Assembly (NCBI GenBank): GCA_001584585.1
Contig: LSYV01000060.1
Location: 472,381 to 536,380, forward strand
Length of the DNA: 64,000 nt
Reading direction: 5' to 3'
Source: Gonium pectorale
Lineage: Eukaryota > Chlorophyta > Chlorophyceae > Chlamydomonadales > Volvocaceae
In this document: in pieces, positions 21,501 through 34,300 of the stretch
How the letters are laid out: every line of letters starts with the position of its first letter
How positions within the stretch are numbered: position 1 is the stretch's first letter
Position numbers and translations under genes: made by a program
The notes under the pieces: model-generated
Databases searched by the model: none
Told to the model about the DNA's origin: nothing
What the model saw: only the letters and a program-made list of their open reading frames with translations

Positions 21501-24500
21501 ATTAAGCGTGCACACAGAATACACACCCATACCGTTCTCTCCCCCTCTCTCCGTCTCTCTCTCACCCTCGACAGGAGTATACGGGAATCCGCAAGACCAA
21601 GGAGAAGGAGGCGGACGCGGCGGCCTTTGACGCCAAGCTGGTGGAGTACACGCACGAGCTGGCGGACCTACTGGAGGCGCGCGGGCTGACCCGGGGGCTG
21701 CGGATGCAGGTAGGGGGGGATGGCGGTGCTGGTGCGTGCAAGGAACGACGTTATGGCTGATGGGTGGGGTGGTGGGCCAGCGGGCGGGAGGCAAGCTTGC
21801 GATTGCCAAATCGGTGGTGTCAGGGGGGCTGCGGATGCGGGTGGGGGCTTATGCAAGGGGGCCGGGATCTGCTCGGGATGTGGTGTGTGGAAAAGGAACA
21901 ACGGATGTGGTGTGTGTGTGGGGGGGATGAGGAGGACGCGATGGATGGGGCTGGGGGGTGGGTGGGGAAAGGAGGAGGACGACGCGACGTCGGGACACGA
22001 TGGATGAGATGCGAGAGGTATCGGGAAATGACGTGGCAACTGCTGGAGTATTGGCGGCGGAGGCACGTGACAAGGAAGGGCGCATGCCGGCGGCAGAACT
22101 TCAGCCGGAAACGAGGCGTCGCGTTGGGCGTCGCCGCCGCTGGGTCGGTCTTGTGCTCGGACGCTGTCGCTGCCGCTGCTGCCTGCCGCTGCCTGCCGCG
22201 ATCGGCAAGCGGCCGGGCCCGCGGAATGCCTTCCAACCCTCTACCCCCGGGGCCGCCCCCCGGGGCCCGCAGGCCTCGCCAGCGTCCGCCGGCTCGCACG
22301 ATGCACCTCCCTCCACCTTGTTCCGCGCGGGCGGTCTCCGCCTGCCTCGTCACATGAGCCTGTTGCCGAGCCTGCCGCTGCAGCCGCACCCACATCGTGA
22401 TTACAGACCGAGGACGGTCCTTTGGGCCAGGGCCCCATGCTGGCATTGACGCTGACGCTGCGTGCCGCCGGCCGCCGCTGCGCTCCTTTTGCAGGTGGAG
22501 GTGGAGAAGGGCGCCACCCACACCGAGTCGGCGTGGGCGGGCCGCCTGCCGCGCGCGTTGGCGTTCCTGGGAGTGCACTGGTGGCGGCCGCTGCTGCGGC
22601 GCCGCGCCGACGCGCTGTTCTTCTTCGCGCCGCGAAAGCTGCACGCCGGCCAGAACGCGGTGCTGTTCTTCAACCAGGTGCGGGCGGATTGGCGGATTGA
22701 ATCGGGTGGCGGCTAAGCACGGTGTTACTTCCTATGGGGGTCGAGGGGTTGGAGGTTGTGTGGGGCGATGGGATGGACGCGATCGGGGACGCGTTGCCAT
22801 TGTCTGTTGGCATTGGTGCTGCGACAGGCTACCGTGCTGTCTTAAATTGATGATTCTGGGACTAAAGGCCGCTGGTCTCCCAAACAGCTGGGCATACGCG
22901 ATTGCTCTGGGGTCTCCTGTGAGATGCAAATGGGTCATCCCTGTGCTCCGCCCCCTCCCGTGTCCCCACCCCTTCGCCTCTCGAGCCCAATCGGTCGTTG
23001 CGTTGGGACGGTGGGCGCTTTTTGGTTACCTTTGCCTCTGTGGTTCGGGACGAGACGGCATGCGCCTCAGGCCTCTCCAGTGAGAACGCTGGAATTTTTA
23101 TATGCTTCCCTTCAACCCCTCCCCTCTGGCGCCCCGCCCCGCTCCGCCGTTCCCCAGGCCAAGTCCGCGGTGCTGGCGGACCGCCCCGCGGACTCGCTGC
23201 ACATGAACTTCGGCTTCAACATCGACTGGTCCGTGGGCGCGGGCCGCGCCGCGCTGGCGCCGGCGCCCGGGCCCGCCGCAATGCGGCGCGAGGCCGCCAT
23301 GCGCACCGCCCAGGCGCGCGCCGAGCAGGCGGTGCTCCAGGCCAAGGCATCGCAGGCAACTGCCGCGGCAGCGGCAGCTGCCGCGGCAGCGGCGGCGCCA
23401 CCGGCGCCGTTGGCGGAGGCGGCGCTGACGCAGGCGGCGACCCCCGGCGGTAAGGACAATATCGTTGGGGACCCCGAGGAGGAGGAGGGCTTTGACGCCG
23501 CCGGCTCGGCTATCTGGCTGGCGGCTCCCTTCACGGTGCCCGCCGAGGCGTACGAGATGCATCTGGCGTTCAGCGACGGGCCGCCGCACTCGGGCTCGCA
23601 GGTGCGGCCGGGGCGCGGGTGTGTGTGTACGTGTGTTATGGTGTGTACAGGATAGTTGCAAGCAATAGCAAGCAAGTGGCAAGCAATCAACCCCAGTCGG
23701 CAGACCGTGAACCCTCCGCCCGGGCACGCGCCCGTGTGTTGAAAAGGAACAACGCATACGCGCCCGTGTGTGTGCGCGACCTTGGTGGCTTGGTGGCTTG
23801 GTGGTGGCGCGAGGCGGGGGAGATGCGGGGGCGAGAGGCGGAGGAGATGCGGGGGCGCGAGGCGGGAGCACTCGAGCGAGTGGGAGTGCTGCGGTGGAGG
23901 GGGGGCGCGGTTGCGAAGGGAGCTTGCGGTGGGGCGGCGCATCTCATCCCGGCGTCGGATGGACGGCGGCGTCGCAAAGGTACAGGCAAGGCAGTGTACT
24001 TGTTTACCGCTTCGCGGTGCATCCCAGCTGTGGGCAGGACGTGTGCACGGAGCCCCGACCCCAACCCCGCACCCGACCGCACCCCCACATGCCGACTGCC
24101 CGCAGGTCCTGTGGGACAACAACGCGGGCTCCAACTTCTACGTGCGCGTAAAGATGGACATGACTGCGGCGCAGAAGAGCCACAACGTGGAGCAGGCGAT
24201 GCAGGAGGCGCCGGCGTGGGGCGACGTGCAGGTGCGTGGCTGGGTGGGTGGGGGGCGGACAGCGGAGCGGAGCGGTCGTGGCGCCGATGATGGCCAGACT
24301 GGCATGGGGCATGTTTTGGGGGGCGGGTGATCTGTTCCTTGCCTGCCAGTGCGTGCAGGTTTACCCCCCCCCCCCGACTTGACCCGACCCGACACGCTCC
24401 TTTCCCTTCCCCGGCAGGCCATCGCCCACAAGCGCGGCGGCTCCATGTACTTCACCACCCCCGAGGTGCTGGTGGCGGGCGCGCCCGCCGTACTGTACGT

Positions 24501-27500
24501 CAACCGCTGCCGTACGCGCGGCCTGGCCAGCAACCCCAACCTGCGCGTGCTGTTTGGCTTCAACTCGTGGTCCACGGGCAGCCAGGAGATGCACCTGCGG
24601 CCCACGTCGCTGTGGCGGGGTCAGGACATTGACTGGTGAGGCTGGTGGGGAGGGGTGGGTGGGTGGTGGGGAGGGGAGTGGGGCACTTGCGCACGATCCG
24701 CATCGCCCGACCCCATGGTGGAGCCAAGGGTGGAGCGTTGTGGCGCTTGTGTATGTGTTACGTATGCGATACGGAGTGCAGAAAACAGGTCTTAAATGTA
24801 GCTAGTCAGGTTTCCTAGCCAGCATGTGTGTATGTGTGTGTAAGAGGGAGGCCCTTGCAGGTGCCTCCACTCCCTGTTACACCAAAGCAGGGGCTACACC
24901 GCACCGAGTGTCCTGTCCCGCACGCTGGCCCCTCCATTCCCTTGAGCCATCTCCGGTTGGCCCCCGACACCGCGGATCCAGCATCCAGCCGGCGCCCCGA
25001 GATGCGTGCTGCTGCGGCCCAACCGCCCATGCACCCACCCAAACCGCTCACACCTCTAAACCCCCATGCCGCAGGTGGTCGCACCGACCGTCCTACCGCC
25101 CTCCCACGCGACCACCCTCGCAAACCCCATCCCCGACCGCCCCACGCCGCAGGTGGTCGACCACTCTGACCGTGCCGCCCGACGCCAGCGACCTGTCGTT
25201 CGTGCTCACGGACGGCCACGGCATCTGGGACAACAACGCCGGGAACAACTACGTGCTGCCGGTAAAGCAGAGCAGGAGCGGGGCTGGCGGCGGCGACGCG
25301 GCGCCCAAGATCAAGCCGCGCGGTGTCAAGTCGGTGGAGAGCATGCCGCACGCGGCGGGTGGGTAGGGGGGCAAAGGGCTGGGGTAGGGTCGGGGCGGAG
25401 TGTGCGGAGGGTGAGGGGAGGCGTTACGCCCGTGTGAGATTGCCAAGGAGGGCTGAAAGGGGTTATCATAGGGGAGCGAGTGCGGGTGGGCAGGTGTGGG
25501 ATGGGTCAGGCCGTCAGCAGCTGGGTCAGGGCGCAGGTGCGGGATGCGGAGCGACGTGGTTCGATTGCGAGGCGGCCGCGTCCCGTCTCTCCCACCTCCC
25601 ACCCTGGTCTAGTTCCCTCCCCCTTCCCCGGCCCAAGCCCTCCCTGCTGGCCTAGAGCCTCTTTGCTGATTTTGCCTCGTTCGGTGGTCTCCTGCGTAAC
25701 CTGCGCCCTGCCGGGTGTACCCGCCGGCTCTGCTGCCACGATGCAGCAACCCCGCGCCGCGCCGTGCGCATTCCCTCCCCACCCCATCCATCTTCTTCCC
25801 CCTCTCCGCCCCCGCTCCCCCCAGGCACCATGCATATCGTGGAGCTGACCAAGCGGCAGGGCAGCGAGGCGGACCGCCGCACCGCCAAGTGGACGGAGGA
25901 GAAGCGGCTGCGCGTGTGGACGCCGCCCGGCTTCGACGCGGCCAACCCGCCGCCGGGCGGCTACCCAGTGCTTTGGATGCAGGACGGCCAGAACATGTTC
26001 GAGGTGGGTGGGTGGGTGGGTTTCGGAGCTTGAGGAGGTGGAGGTTTCAGCAGCGGAACAGGGTCGGGGTCCCACTTACGACGGCTTGGTGTAGTAGTCA
26101 AGAGGGGAAGGGAGTGGCACAAGAAGATGGGTGGGTCTGCGGGGGTGAGGCCTCTCGCTGCATGCGGAAGCTGCATTGCAGGCAGGGCGCAGGTCGGCCA
26201 TTGCGGGGCCCGACCCCGCTAGAGGGCCTCTGCGAGGAACACGACAGGACGGCCGGACGGCATGCTTGCGCGTGGGTAGGCCGGGCTGACCCACCCAAAC
26301 GCGCAGCCCTTGTCTGCACGACACAGCAAACAAGTACCACTGCCCGCAGCGGAAAACCCACGACTGACTGCCTCCACACCCGTCGCATTCTCCCCTGCTC
26401 CGGCCCTGCCGCGCCCCCTCACCCTTCCAACCCCTCACCCCTCCACCCCTACCACAGGACTGGCTGGCCCACCAAGGCGTCTCGTGGCGGGTGGGCTACA
26501 CCGCCTCCGACCTCATAACGCGCGGCGAGCTGCCGCCCTTTGTGGTGGTGGCGGTGGACAGCGCGGGCGCCATGCGCTCCCTCAACTACCTGCCCTACCC
26601 GCCCGGCACCGGCGCGGGCGGCTTCCGCGGCGACGCGGAGCGCTGGCCCGGCGGCGGGCTGGAGGCCTACATGGGGCGGCTGGTGGAGGAGATCATGCCG
26701 CTGGTGGGGCGGGGAGGGGTTGGGGGGGTTAAGGGAAAGGGGGTTGGGGTCGAGTGGGGTGGGGGCGAGTTTGGCGGTCCTTCCGGGTGGGTTGGGGGGG
26801 GAACGAGGTGTGCTGGGGCGCGAGATGGGACTGTGGGAGGGCGCGAAAGGGCGTGAAAGGGCAGGCGGGGGAGGGTAGAATTGGGGAGAGCGAGGGTGGT
26901 TTCCACTCAGCACTCAGCGCAGCAGCCTCCTATCCTGTTCAGCAGCCCCCCACGTCCCACCCACCCCTATCTGCACCTTCCTTGCGCCAGCGCGCACATA
27001 ATCTACTCGTGCCTCCCGGACTCGCTGGCCGGGAAGGGCCAGAAAGGCGGGGCACGCCAGTCGCGCCTCCCGTCCCCCGGTCCAGCAGCCGCAGCCGACT
27101 GCCGCCTCCCGCCCCCAAACCCCGCCCCCCGGCTTCAGCCAGGGATTCGGCCGGTTCGGGCTCATAAACCCGTCAAACCACCCGGCCATGTGGTCCATAC
27201 ATGCACAGGACCACCGGGATGCGCGGCATCCGGCAATAACCGGGAGTGCGCTCACCGGGGACCCTGGCCCGTCTCTTCCACCCGCAGCGCTCAGCCTGTT
27301 TTTAGATGGTATATGCGCCCCAGGGCTTCTCTACTGAGAATGCCTTCCAACCCTCTGCCCCCAGGCTTTTCCATCGGGAAAGCCTTTGACCGCCCCCTTG
27401 CCCCCTATCCAATCCCCCGAAACCGCCCCTCGCCCACCAACAGGTCCAGGAGCGCTTCTCCGTCTCCTCCGACCCTGCCAAGGTTGCCTTTGGCGGCGGC

Positions 27501-28693
27501 TCCTTCGCGGGCGTGGCCGCCCTGTATGCCGCAATGCACTACCCGCACGTGTTCGGCTGCGTGCTGGCGGAGAGCCCCAGCCTGTGGATCGCAGAGGGGC
27601 GCTTCCTGCAGGTGTGTGTGTGTAGGGGGGGGATTGGGGGGCATGGTGGTGGGGGGCGTGGGTCAGGGGCACGAACCCCGTCCTCGATCCGGAAGGGCTG
27701 CATGTCGCCTGCGTCATCAACCCCTCCCCGTCACCCGGGTGCCCGAGGCCTTCCCCCCCCACTCCCCAACCTTATTGCAAACATCGCCACATGACACGCG
27801 CACTCGTGCCGGGACACATGCCAGTTCCGGCCAGCTGTCCGCGGACTGTGTAACCTCCCCCAAAACTCAGACCCCAATCCCAACCCGCCCCCATACCACC
27901 CTCACCCTCCCCGGGGCCCGCGCCCATCCCCTTCGCAGGACATGCGATGCCATCGCGGCATGCTGCCCGAGCGGCTGTTCCTGGGCTGCGGCACCCGCGA
28001 GTACTCGGCCACTCGCGACCACGATCGCGACGACGTGGACGGGCTGCTGCTGAACTACTGCCAAGAGGCGGCGGCCATTCTGGACAGCCAGGTGGGGCTG
28101 GGGGGTGGGGGCCGATGGTTTGGGGGCGGGGACGGGGGATGTGGGGGGCAGGTTTTGGGGGATCGCCGACCTGGGACTGTCGGGCGTGGGCAGAGGGCTT
28201 TGCCGGGAGGGCATATGAAGGGTAGGCCTTAGCGCGGGGGGCAAGGGTATGGGAGGGACGGGTACCGTATGCAGCCGACCTGCAGGCGCCTGCTGGGATG
28301 TTGAGGACGCGATTGAAGCTTCGCCGCATCCCCTTGTCCCCTTGTCCCCCCGAACACCTCCCTTTGCACGGGATGCGCCCAGCGGGCGGGGGCAGCTATC
28401 CTCTGACCACAGACCGCGCGTTTCCCGCCTTTTGAGCCGCACGCACCGACTCACGTAGCGTGCCGTCTCCGTCTCCGGCCCTGGGGGGGCTGGGGCTCGC
28501 TTACCGCCTTCTGGGCCCCGCGCACTGACCCACATACCGTACCGTTTCCGTCTCCGTCCCCCGGGCGCAGGGCATGCGCGGCGGGCGGCTGCGGTTCCTG
28601 GTGGAGGAAGGCGCCGGGCACCACGAGCTGGCCTGGCAGTGGCGGCTCACCGGGGCCATGCGCTTCTTGTTCAACGCCTGGTGGGACGAGTAG
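18540..28693 (+). CDS. double serine esterase with tandem CBM25/53-type starch-binding modules, 16 exons, about 1119 aa
   Basis: Exons: 18540-18580, 18823-18943, 19350-19818, 20107-20296, 20742-21099, 21575-21709, 22495-22677, 23158-23601, 24106-24231, 24418-24635, 25153-25358, 25825-26003, 26458-26703, 27444-27611, 27939-28091, 28571-28693; every junction is in phase. After an Arg/Ala-rich leader (possible transit peptide; exon 1 is least certain) and an Ala-rich linker comes esterase domain 1 (MYLNDGQNLFD, nucleophile in GGSSFGG about S336, His in GATHTES about H447). Then two carbohydrate-binding modules, each with an aromatic/WW segment, a VP-x-A/D stretch and WDNNAG (about aa 455-690 and 690-805). 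Esterase domain 2 follows (LWMQDGQNMFE, GGGSFAG about S992, GAGHHELAW about H1096/1097). The esterases are of the enterochelin-esterase/esterase-D type (PF00756-like); the modules resemble those of starch synthase III. The substrate is unknown. Confidence 0.88.
20300..20480 (+). repeat. G-rich tandem repeat in esterase intron 4
   Basis: Repeats of GGGAGGCAGGGGGGAA-like units with many runs of three or more G on the coding strand. It is able in principle to form G-quadruplexes in DNA or pre-mRNA. Confidence 0.75.
23812..23870 (+). repeat. short tandem duplication in esterase intron 8
   Basis: Two or more near-identical copies of a unit built from GGAGATGCGGGGGCG-AGGCGG. Intronic. Confidence 0.6.
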
Positions 28694-30790
28694 AGGGGCG
28701 GAGACGGGGCGGGCTCGCGTGTGTTGGAAGGGTGGGGTGCGCGAGTCGCGTCCGGGCGGGGCAAGATGCAGGCAGCCACAAGGCGGTTGGGCGCGGGGGG
28801 GATGACTGGTGGGCGTGCGGTTTTGTCCGGCCTACGGCTGTTGGCGGTGGCGGCAGTGGTGGTGATGCTGTGATACTGGAGACGCTGCAACGGCGGTGAG
28901 GGCGGTGGTGGCGGGAAGTGCCGAGCGAATTGCTCACACGCTTAGAGCTTGAGGCAGCGACTCGCCGTTGGCGTCGGTAGGTCCTTGCGTCCCCAGCATT
29001 CCCTAGTCCGTGTGTCTGTGTGGGGAGGGGGGGGCAAACACAGACAGGTGACCGCCGGTGGGGCTGCCTTCGTTTGCTGGTTCACATATGGAGCCCACAA
29101 AGCAAAGGAGGGGAAGAAGAGAGGATATAGTAAGGTAGCGAGAGAGAGCAATGAGAGACGCGCGGCGAGAGGTCTTGGAAGGAGGACCCCGCACCCAGGG
29201 GCTACACATAAGCTCCGAGACCCGGTAATCGGTCGGAGCGCTGGTAGGAGCAAGTGTGCGCCCCTATGAGGGAGGACCCCGTATGACATAAGCGGGCACG
29301 ACATGAGGTCAGGCCCGACAACAGGAGGTGGAGGTGCTGTTCGTGGAGGTGCTGTTCGTGGAGGTGTGTGCGGGACGGCCTGCCCTTGGGCTCGGCGCCC
29401 CGCACGCACAGAAAACGAGCCCTTGCTCGCCGGGGGGCGGATGTGAGGCAATTCGATTTCATACAGCACTGCACGGTCCTGGGTCGGCTGCACGGCCCGG
29501 GTGGGCGCCCCGCCCGGGGGGCCGCATTGTTTGTATTATTTTTTGTCGTGGCGAATGGCGGTCCTCCTGTTCTGGGCCGCTGCCGCCGCTCTGGCTGCTG
29601 CTTATGCCTGTGTTTATGGGGAGCGTTGGGCCGTGGTCTGTTTGGTCGTGTCGCGGGTTTGGTTTTGGCCCGTAAGAGCCGGTCAGGGCGGCTCTGGCGG
29701 CGCGCACGTGTTGTACCACTGTACTACTAGAGGCCTCGAGACCCCTTTTGCGGACCAGATCCTCTGCTCGAGCCGTGCATTTGATTGGCGTGTGACTTTT
29801 TTGCTTTGTGACTTTCATGGACTCGGCGAATGTCCTCTTTTCCACTTGGCTGTACGTGTTACCTGCCGTACGCATGTACGGTAGTCGTACCTGGCACCCA
29901 TCCAGTCGGTGACTCCGCGGCCTGTCAACATCGGGGGTGGGTTGCTGTAGGGCTCTGCGTTCCAGCGTCGCCTTCAGATTTTTGAACCATGGGTATGGTG
30001 GGGAGGGCCAGGCGCTCCTTGACGCACGGTGCGGTCCCATCGGAGCACAGCTTGCCTCGATCGGCACATGGATCGTGGCTTTTGCCGGGCGGCTTGTGTC
30101 GCTTATGACGCTCTTTCCATGGGCTTTTTGCGTGTCTGGCCACAGGGGTGTCCCGTGGGTGCCTGGGAGCGAGGCATCGAAGGGAGCGGTCCCCCATATA
30201 CGGCCTCGAGGGCCCGGAGGTGCTGGCGGGGCGGGGCGTCTGTGCCGCAGGCGGTGTTGATGCGAAGGGCCTCGTTTTGAAGTCGAGCCGAATGAAGAGC
30301 CCGTCGGCGGCGACCCTGATATTCTCTGATCCGATCCAGGGCAGCACGCAGGGTCTGTTCCTTGACGGCAGTACGACACGATACGAGCTAGGCCGTTGGC
30401 GGTTGTGAGGGGATTCCCCGGCGCGCCGGGGCCGCCTTGGCAAGTCAAGTGCTCCTTACGGTATTACACTCCCACGAGTGTACAGTCTTGTCGAGCTCCT
30501 CCGTTCTGGCATTGTGGAGCGCCCGAGCTGCATTGCCTCGGGGGCTGGGGACGTGTTGGGCATCAGCCGCCGGTCACGGCATTGCAGCCGGCTTTGGCGC
30601 CGTGCGTGTTTTCTGGGATGATTGCTAGTGTGCTGTTTTGCATAAGTTGCTTTATGAGCTTGCTGTGTAGCAGCGTGGTTTACGGTACGCTTCCACGGCC
30701 ACGGCCTTTACTACATTGCTTCTGGAACACGCACGGGGTCGCTGTTTAGTATGGTCCTGACAGGAGCGTGATACGTAGCTATGCACACTG

Positions 30791-30795
30791 TTACA
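30791..30795 (-). terminator. candidate poly(A) signal (TGTAA on minus) of the RDR-helicase gene
   Basis: TTACA on the + strand reads TGTAA on the minus strand, about 575 nt past the RDR-helicase stop codon at 31370. This is a normal 3' UTR length for this group. It is the first such signal downstream. Confidence 0.55.
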
Positions 30796-30841
30796 ACTTT
30801 CTCGTCAGCTGTTTACCCAGAAGAAGACTATGTGTGTGCAA

Positions 30842-30846
30842 TGTAA
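30842..30846 (+). terminator. TGTAA on +, possible distal poly(A) signal of the esterase gene
   Basis: The first TGTAA I found on the + strand after the esterase stop, but it implies a 3' UTR of about 2.1 kb. It may belong to another unrecognised transcript. If used, the transcript would overlap the 3' UTR of the minus-strand gene. Confidence 0.3.
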
Positions 30847-31369
30847 ATGTAGCGAGCGTCGGGAGGGTGGTGAAAGGTGGAGGTAGGTGGCCTCTTTGGG
30901 GCCACCTGACAGGTGGCGTGCGGGGTGGCGTGGGCGTCTCGTCTCGTCTCGAGAATGAATGTTGCGCTGCGGTGCTTCGGAGGCAGGGCAGGAGCAGGCG
31001 CCCGGGGGGCGCGCGGAGGAGGATTGGCGCGAGTCACGCAACCGCCAACTGTTAATCAGAACGCTTCGAAGTCAGGGCCTGAGGATGTCGCAGCGCACAG
31101 CATAATGTACGGCACTGCACTGCATGTGTGTACATTCAACAGTCTCAACTGCTACAAAGTACAAACAACCAGGTACCTATCTACGCCGCCGCATGCATCA
31201 CACTTCTCGATGTCCGATCTCGTCGTTCCCTCCTCCTTGAAGTGGCCCGCCTGAAGTGTGCGCCAGTGGCCCCTGCACGTGTATTATTATATTAGTATGT
31301 ATTGCCTTGCTTCATTTGTCCCCGTTGCCGTCCCTACCACGCCCGCTCCACGCCCGTGACCGACGACAA

Positions 31370-34300
31370 CTAGGCCCCCTCGTGCGGAACCCCCATGCTC
31401 GCCAGCCAAGCCGCCAGCAAGCGCCGATCCACACCAACCCCCGCCCCGTCAGCCTCGCCACTGGCGGCAATGCCCGCAGCGCCACCTCCCGCACCCCTGA
31501 CGACGCCGCGCGACCCGCCAACCGCTGGGCCCGCCTCTCCGCCGCCATCCTCCGGCCGCGCCAGCACCGGCGCTGCCGGGCCGGGCCCGACAGCCGCCGT
31601 CCCGGCCTCTGCACCCGTCGTCGCGGCCGCCGCCGCCGCCTCCAGCGTCCGCCGACTGCCGATGACCACCAGCGCCGCCTTTGCCCGCGTGATGGCGACA
31701 TTGAGGCGGCGCGCCTCGTCCACGAAGCCCACTCGGCCGCGGTCGTTAGCGCGCACCGTGACCAGCAGCACCACCGCCTTCTCGCGGCCCTGGAAGCCAT
31801 CCACCGTGGCCACCTCCAGACCCGGGTGCGCCTTGGACAGCCGAGACTAACGGGGTGGGGACGGAGACGGGCGTTCGCCGGGGGCGGGGGGCGCCACGGG
31901 GGCCGCGGTTGGGGTGGGCAAGAGCATGCCACTCCTGAATTTGGGACACCCGAGGCGGGCAGCATCTGGCAGCCTGCGCCCGCCAGGCCGCCACGCGAAG
32001 GGCAGGGCGGGGCGGGGCGCGCAGTTTGTCTCACCTGTTCGTCGCACCTGGTTCCCCGCACAGCCGAACACCCCGCAGCGCGCACGCAGCTCCCAGCCGC
32101 GGCGGGAAGCATGCCCGTGCAGCGCCCCAAGCGGATGTATGGTGGATGCACTCCAGGTGAGACGGCCCGACCACACCGACTACACAGCCCCAGACCACGC
32201 GGCATCGCGCCCCGCGCCGCACCTGCAGCAGCGCCACCATGGCCCGGTAGGGAGTGATGATGCCGATGTCAGCGGCCGCCAGCCGCCCCGCGTTGCACGA
32301 CAGCAGCTGGTGCACCAGCCGCACCGCCTGCGCGACGTGACGTGACGTGAGGCGCGTGCGTTGGGACGACGGCCCGACGGGCGCGTGGGGACGACCGCCG
32401 GCGGCCGCCCGCCGGGGCGCGGGGCGATGCGGGAGCGCGTTACGGGCTAGGGTTTGGGTTTGGGGTGGGGCCCGCGGGGCCACGGCACGCGATGCCGTAT
32501 ACCCAGTCGCCCGCCTGGAAACGTCGCAGTCGCCTTCGGGTGTGCAAGTCCGTAGAGGCGGCTCCCCTGCTGCTGCTGTCTGTTCTCTCGCATCCGCCGC
32601 CTACCGTGATACAAATGGTAAGAAGCCGGTGCCGGCAACGTACGCGCGCATGAGTTGGTACGTTCGTACCTCGTCCGCCTGGCCGCGGTTTTCGTACGAC
32701 TGCCCCTTGCACCGCTCCGCGCCGCCCCCGTGCTGGCCGTCATCGGGCACGTCGACGAAGGTCACCCGCCGCGTGAGCGGCTGCGGAAGCGCAATGCCTG
32801 CAGCGGCAACCGGCAGCCGACACCCGGACACGTCCAGCGGGGACTCGGCGCTGCCCATACAACTCCGACACAACCCCAACCCCACCTTTGTACGGCTATG
32901 CTCGCATCCAAACGAGGAGACATGCAGCGGCACCCGAGTCCAACCCTCACCACGTCCCCGCACCAGGCTAGCTGGTTGACGGCGAACGCGCGAACAATCA
33001 GGCGGCACGAATCGCCCGAACTGACATGCCCTGCAGTCAAGGTACGAGGCATGCATGCACGCTAATGTACGGCACGCACCGCTCGTGTGGTCGCCGTTCC
33101 TGAGCCGCCCGGCGTAAAACTGGCGGGCCGGGAAGGCCGCTATGTCGGGGTGCATCCGGTACTGTGTGTCCAGCAGGTGAGCTCCCAGGCCAGCACCGCC
33201 GCCGGCGGCCCTTCTGCCGCCGCTGCCGCTGCCGGTGAGGCTGGTGCCGCCTGCTCCACCACCACCACCACCATCAACACCACTGGCAGGCAGAGGTGCG
33301 GCACGGGAGGCAGCATCGCGGTCACCGCCTTCGGCCTGGGCGATGGCGGGGGCCGCGGGGGCGGTGCGGACAGGGGTTGGGCGCAGCAGTCGCTCGAAGA
33401 GCGGCACGTCGGCGCCCAGCCTCCTGGCCTCCTCGCTGAGCACCAGCGGACCCAACTGCTTGTGGTCGCCCACCAGCACCGCCTGGCGCGACCCGCGGGT
33501 CAGCGGGATGAGCGTGGTGGGCTCCGTCGCCTGCAAGTGTGCATGCACGCGTAACGGGGGCAGGGTGGGGTGGGAGCAGGGAGGGATGGATTGCTTCTGG
33601 CAAAGCCGGCCGGCATGCGCTTACGGTTGAGGGCCCGCGGTTGGGGAACCCCACGCGTCCACATGTACGGCAAGCACGCGCAGCAGGCCCGTCGTGCCGT
33701 ACAGATTTGAACCCCATGTTCCCACCCGACCTTGTTATACGGTACTGCAGTCCAGCCCAATTACCCCGCTGCTGCATCTGCGCTACCGAGTTAGTTCCTT
33801 ATCACCCGGTGACCCGCTGCTCCGCAACGGCCTCTGCCGGTCGCTTTATTTGCCGCATATATACCCCGCCCCCCCGTACGGCACCCACCTGCGACGCCTC
33901 GTCCACCACCACCACGCGGAAGTCCACGCCGTCCAGCAGCGCAGAGCCGGCGCCGGCGCACGTCGCGAACACCAGGCGCGCATTCCTGAGGGCCTTCCTC
34001 ACCGCCCGCGTATTGTAGCCGTACCTACGTGTCGAGGTGTGCTCATGATGTCAACCGCGCGGCTAGTTAACCCTGGTTGCTGACGAGCGAGGGACGTACG
34101 GCAAGACAAGACAAGAAGAGGCAACATGTCATCGGCATTCGGGCTCTCGTCCTTTCAAACCGAAGCACGCCACAGTGCTCCCTCAGCGCACAACCGTTTA
34201 GAGGAAACTGCTTGCCAGGCTCCGCCGTCTTGCACGCCATCCCTGCAGCGTCAATGTTACTGGCTACTGGCTAACCCCGCCGCCACCACCGCCCGCAGAT

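Larger units (their letters stand above)
28694..31369. other. convergent intergenic region
   Basis: Lies between the stops of the esterase gene (+) and the RDR-helicase gene (-). No frame with recognisable similarity was found; the longest minus ORF (29459-30448, 329 codons) has no family features. A direct repeat of a 15-mer (GTGGAGGTGCTGTTC) lies near 29328-29363. The candidate poly(A) signals of the two flanking genes fall near 30.8 kb. Confidence 0.5.

Noticed and set aside
23112..24134. 340-codon minus-strand ORF
   Set aside because: Antisense shadow of esterase exon 8 and its introns.
26881..28053. 390-codon plus-strand ORF
   Set aside because: Shadow frame over esterase exons 14-15 and introns; the real frame carries the conserved esterase motifs.
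29459..30448. 329-codon minus-strand ORF in the convergent intergenic region
   Set aside because: No recognisable domain, composition like a chance GC-rich frame, no splice-linked partner exons.
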